Source: CAZNKU01 sp045654805 (GTDB taxonomy: Bacteria > Bacillota > Clostridia > Monoglobales > Firm-18). Taken from it: a stretch of 7,402 bases of DNA. The stretch spans positions 1 through 7,402 of the forward strand of contig JAZOOD010000070.1 in NCBI GenBank assembly GCA_045654805.1, given 5' to 3'. The position numbers and the translations under genes are program-made. Under the pieces are notes generated by a model. It ran no database searches. It saw nothing but the letters and a program-made list of their open reading frames with translations, and was not told the origin of the DNA. Positions 6,834 through 7,402 of this stretch are shown piece after piece; position 1 is the first letter of the stretch; the number at the start of each line of letters is the position of its first letter.

Positions 6834-6841
6834 CTCCTCCC
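6834..6841 (-). promoter_or_regulatory. Ribosome binding site that decides the polY start
   Basis: On the minus strand the site reads GGGAGGAG, ending 7 bases before ATG 6826. It selects this ATG over the in-frame upstream ATG at 6886. Confidence 0.85.
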
Positions 6842-6899
6842 AAAAATATTTGATACACTCTGCGTTATGTTGGAACTAAAAATCACAACTTCATAAAAA

Positions 6900-6913
6900 C
6901 AAACATATTATAT
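6900..6913 (-). promoter_or_regulatory. Weak LexA-like (SOS box) candidate upstream of polY
   Basis: The minus strand reads ATATAATATGTTTG. Its right half, ATATGTTTG, fits the Gram-positive LexA consensus (CGAACATATGTTCG, with T tolerated near the end), but the left half is degenerate. By eye, 10 of 14 positions match. It lies about 75-90 bases upstream of polY and also upstream of the SOD-like gene. No convincing sigma-A promoter was found in 6827-6940 on either strand. Low confidence. Confidence 0.22.
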
Positions 6914-6940
6914 AAAAAAAGAATTTTGCAGGTGATTTAT

Positions 6941-7402
6941 ATGTTTAACAATTCTTTACTCAATATTAAAAAAAGACCTTATGCGTATGCAAAAATAAAT
7001 GGAAGTAATGAGTACCCATATATAAAGGGTATTGCATACTTTTATAAAGCACAGGCAAGTGTACTGGTTTCCATACAATTAAAAGGATTACCTGTATCAG
7101 ATAGTATTTGTCAAAACCCAATATTTGCAGTTCATATCCACAGTGGAGGTAGTTGCACAGGTAACAACACCGACCCATTTGCTGATGCAATGACACACTA
7201 TAATCCAAATAATTGCAATCACCCCTACCACGCAGGCGACTTACCACCCATATTAGGTGCAAACGGAATTGGTTTTTCTGCATTTTTAACAAACCGATTT
7301 ACCGCTGAAGAAATAATAGGAAAAACTCTTATAATCCACTCCGGACCCGATGATTTCACAACTCAACCGTCTGGTAATTCTGGTATAAAAATCGCATGTG
7401 GA
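6941..7402 (+). CDS. Cu,Zn superoxide dismutase family protein, no signal peptide, last residues beyond window edge
   Basis: The family converts superoxide to oxygen and hydrogen peroxide. The 154 visible codons end in IACG, normally only a few residues before the end of such proteins. Expected ligands are all present: copper His65, His67 (AVHIHSGG), His86 (THYNP) and His133 (LIIHSGP); zinc His86, His94, His97 and Asp100 (NHPYHAGDLP). Cys72 and Cys153 match the conserved disulfide. Two features differ from textbook enzymes. The active-site Arg before ACG (Arg143 in the eukaryotic enzyme) is Lys150, and the zinc loop between the second and third zinc His is six residues shorter. The N-terminus (MFNNSLLNIKKRPYAYAKIN) runs straight into the first strand without a signal peptide or lipobox, so a cytoplasmic location is inferred, unusual for bacterial SodC. 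The start ATG 6941 has AGGTGAT just upstream. It is divergent from polY across 114 bases. Catalytic activity is plausible but not certain. Confidence 0.88.
   Translation, partial: MFNNSLLNIKKRPYAYAKINGSNEYPYIKGIAYFYKAQASVLVSIQLKGLPVSDSICQNPIFAVHIHSGGSCTGNNTDPFADAMTHYNPNNCNHPYHAGDLPPILGANGIGFSAFLTNRFTAEEIIGKTLIIHSGPDDFTTQPSGNSGIKIACG

Noticed and set aside
6870..6897. TTGGAA with CATAAA at 16 bases as a promoter for the SOD-like gene
   Set aside because: The -10 match is poor and no supporting features exist; not strong enough to annotate.
6966..7292. 108-codon open frame antisense to the SOD-like gene
   Set aside because: The sense frame encodes all SOD metal ligands; the antisense product has no recognisable motif.

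Overview
The window looks like chromosomal DNA of a low-GC Gram-positive anaerobe of the class Clostridia. The evidence is the AT-rich sequence, the strong purine-rich ribosome binding sites, the consensus sigma-A type promoters, the secA-prfB and rpsU-yqeY gene pairs, and a Y-family polymerase paired with a YolD-like gene. I cannot fix the genus. Nearly every base is explained by conserved genes. There are no tRNAs, rRNAs, CRISPR arrays or insertion sequences.

Layout. Bases 1-4369 carry a minus-strand cluster. Read in its own direction it is secA (preprotein translocase ATPase), then prfB (peptide chain release factor 2, with a programmed +1 frameshift), then the first 140 codons of a YwaF/TIGR02206-like membrane protein that runs off the left edge. 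Bases 4370-4597 are a divergent promoter region with a clear promoter on each strand and two short inverted repeats between them. Bases 4598-5235 carry the plus-strand pair rpsU (ribosomal protein bS21) and yqeY. A strong hairpin at 5241-5265 is a shared, bidirectional terminator for yqeY and for the convergent minus-strand operon. That operon (6826 down to 5275) holds a UvrX/YqjW-type Y-family DNA polymerase and a YolD-like protein that overlap by 8 bases. From 6941 to the right edge, divergent from the polymerase, is a nearly complete Cu,Zn superoxide dismutase-like gene that lacks a signal peptide.

How the genes fit together. The left and centre serve protein synthesis and export: termination (RF2), translocation (SecA), the small ribosomal subunit (bS21), and YqeY, whose role is uncertain. 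The right end serves stress tolerance: translesion synthesis plus a superoxide dismutase family protein. No undescribed system is evident. The points most worth a second look are the leaderless SOD with a Lys in place of the active-site Arg, the intact RF2 frameshift switch, the structured rpsU leader with an unusually strong ribosome binding site, and the GC-richer membrane gene at the left edge.

Starts. Several genes have longer open frames than the real gene. The starts given here rest on ribosome binding sites: rpsU GTG at 4598, yqeY ATG at 4792, yolD GTG at 5574 and polY ATG at 6826. prfB begins at 1598, upstream of the frameshift.
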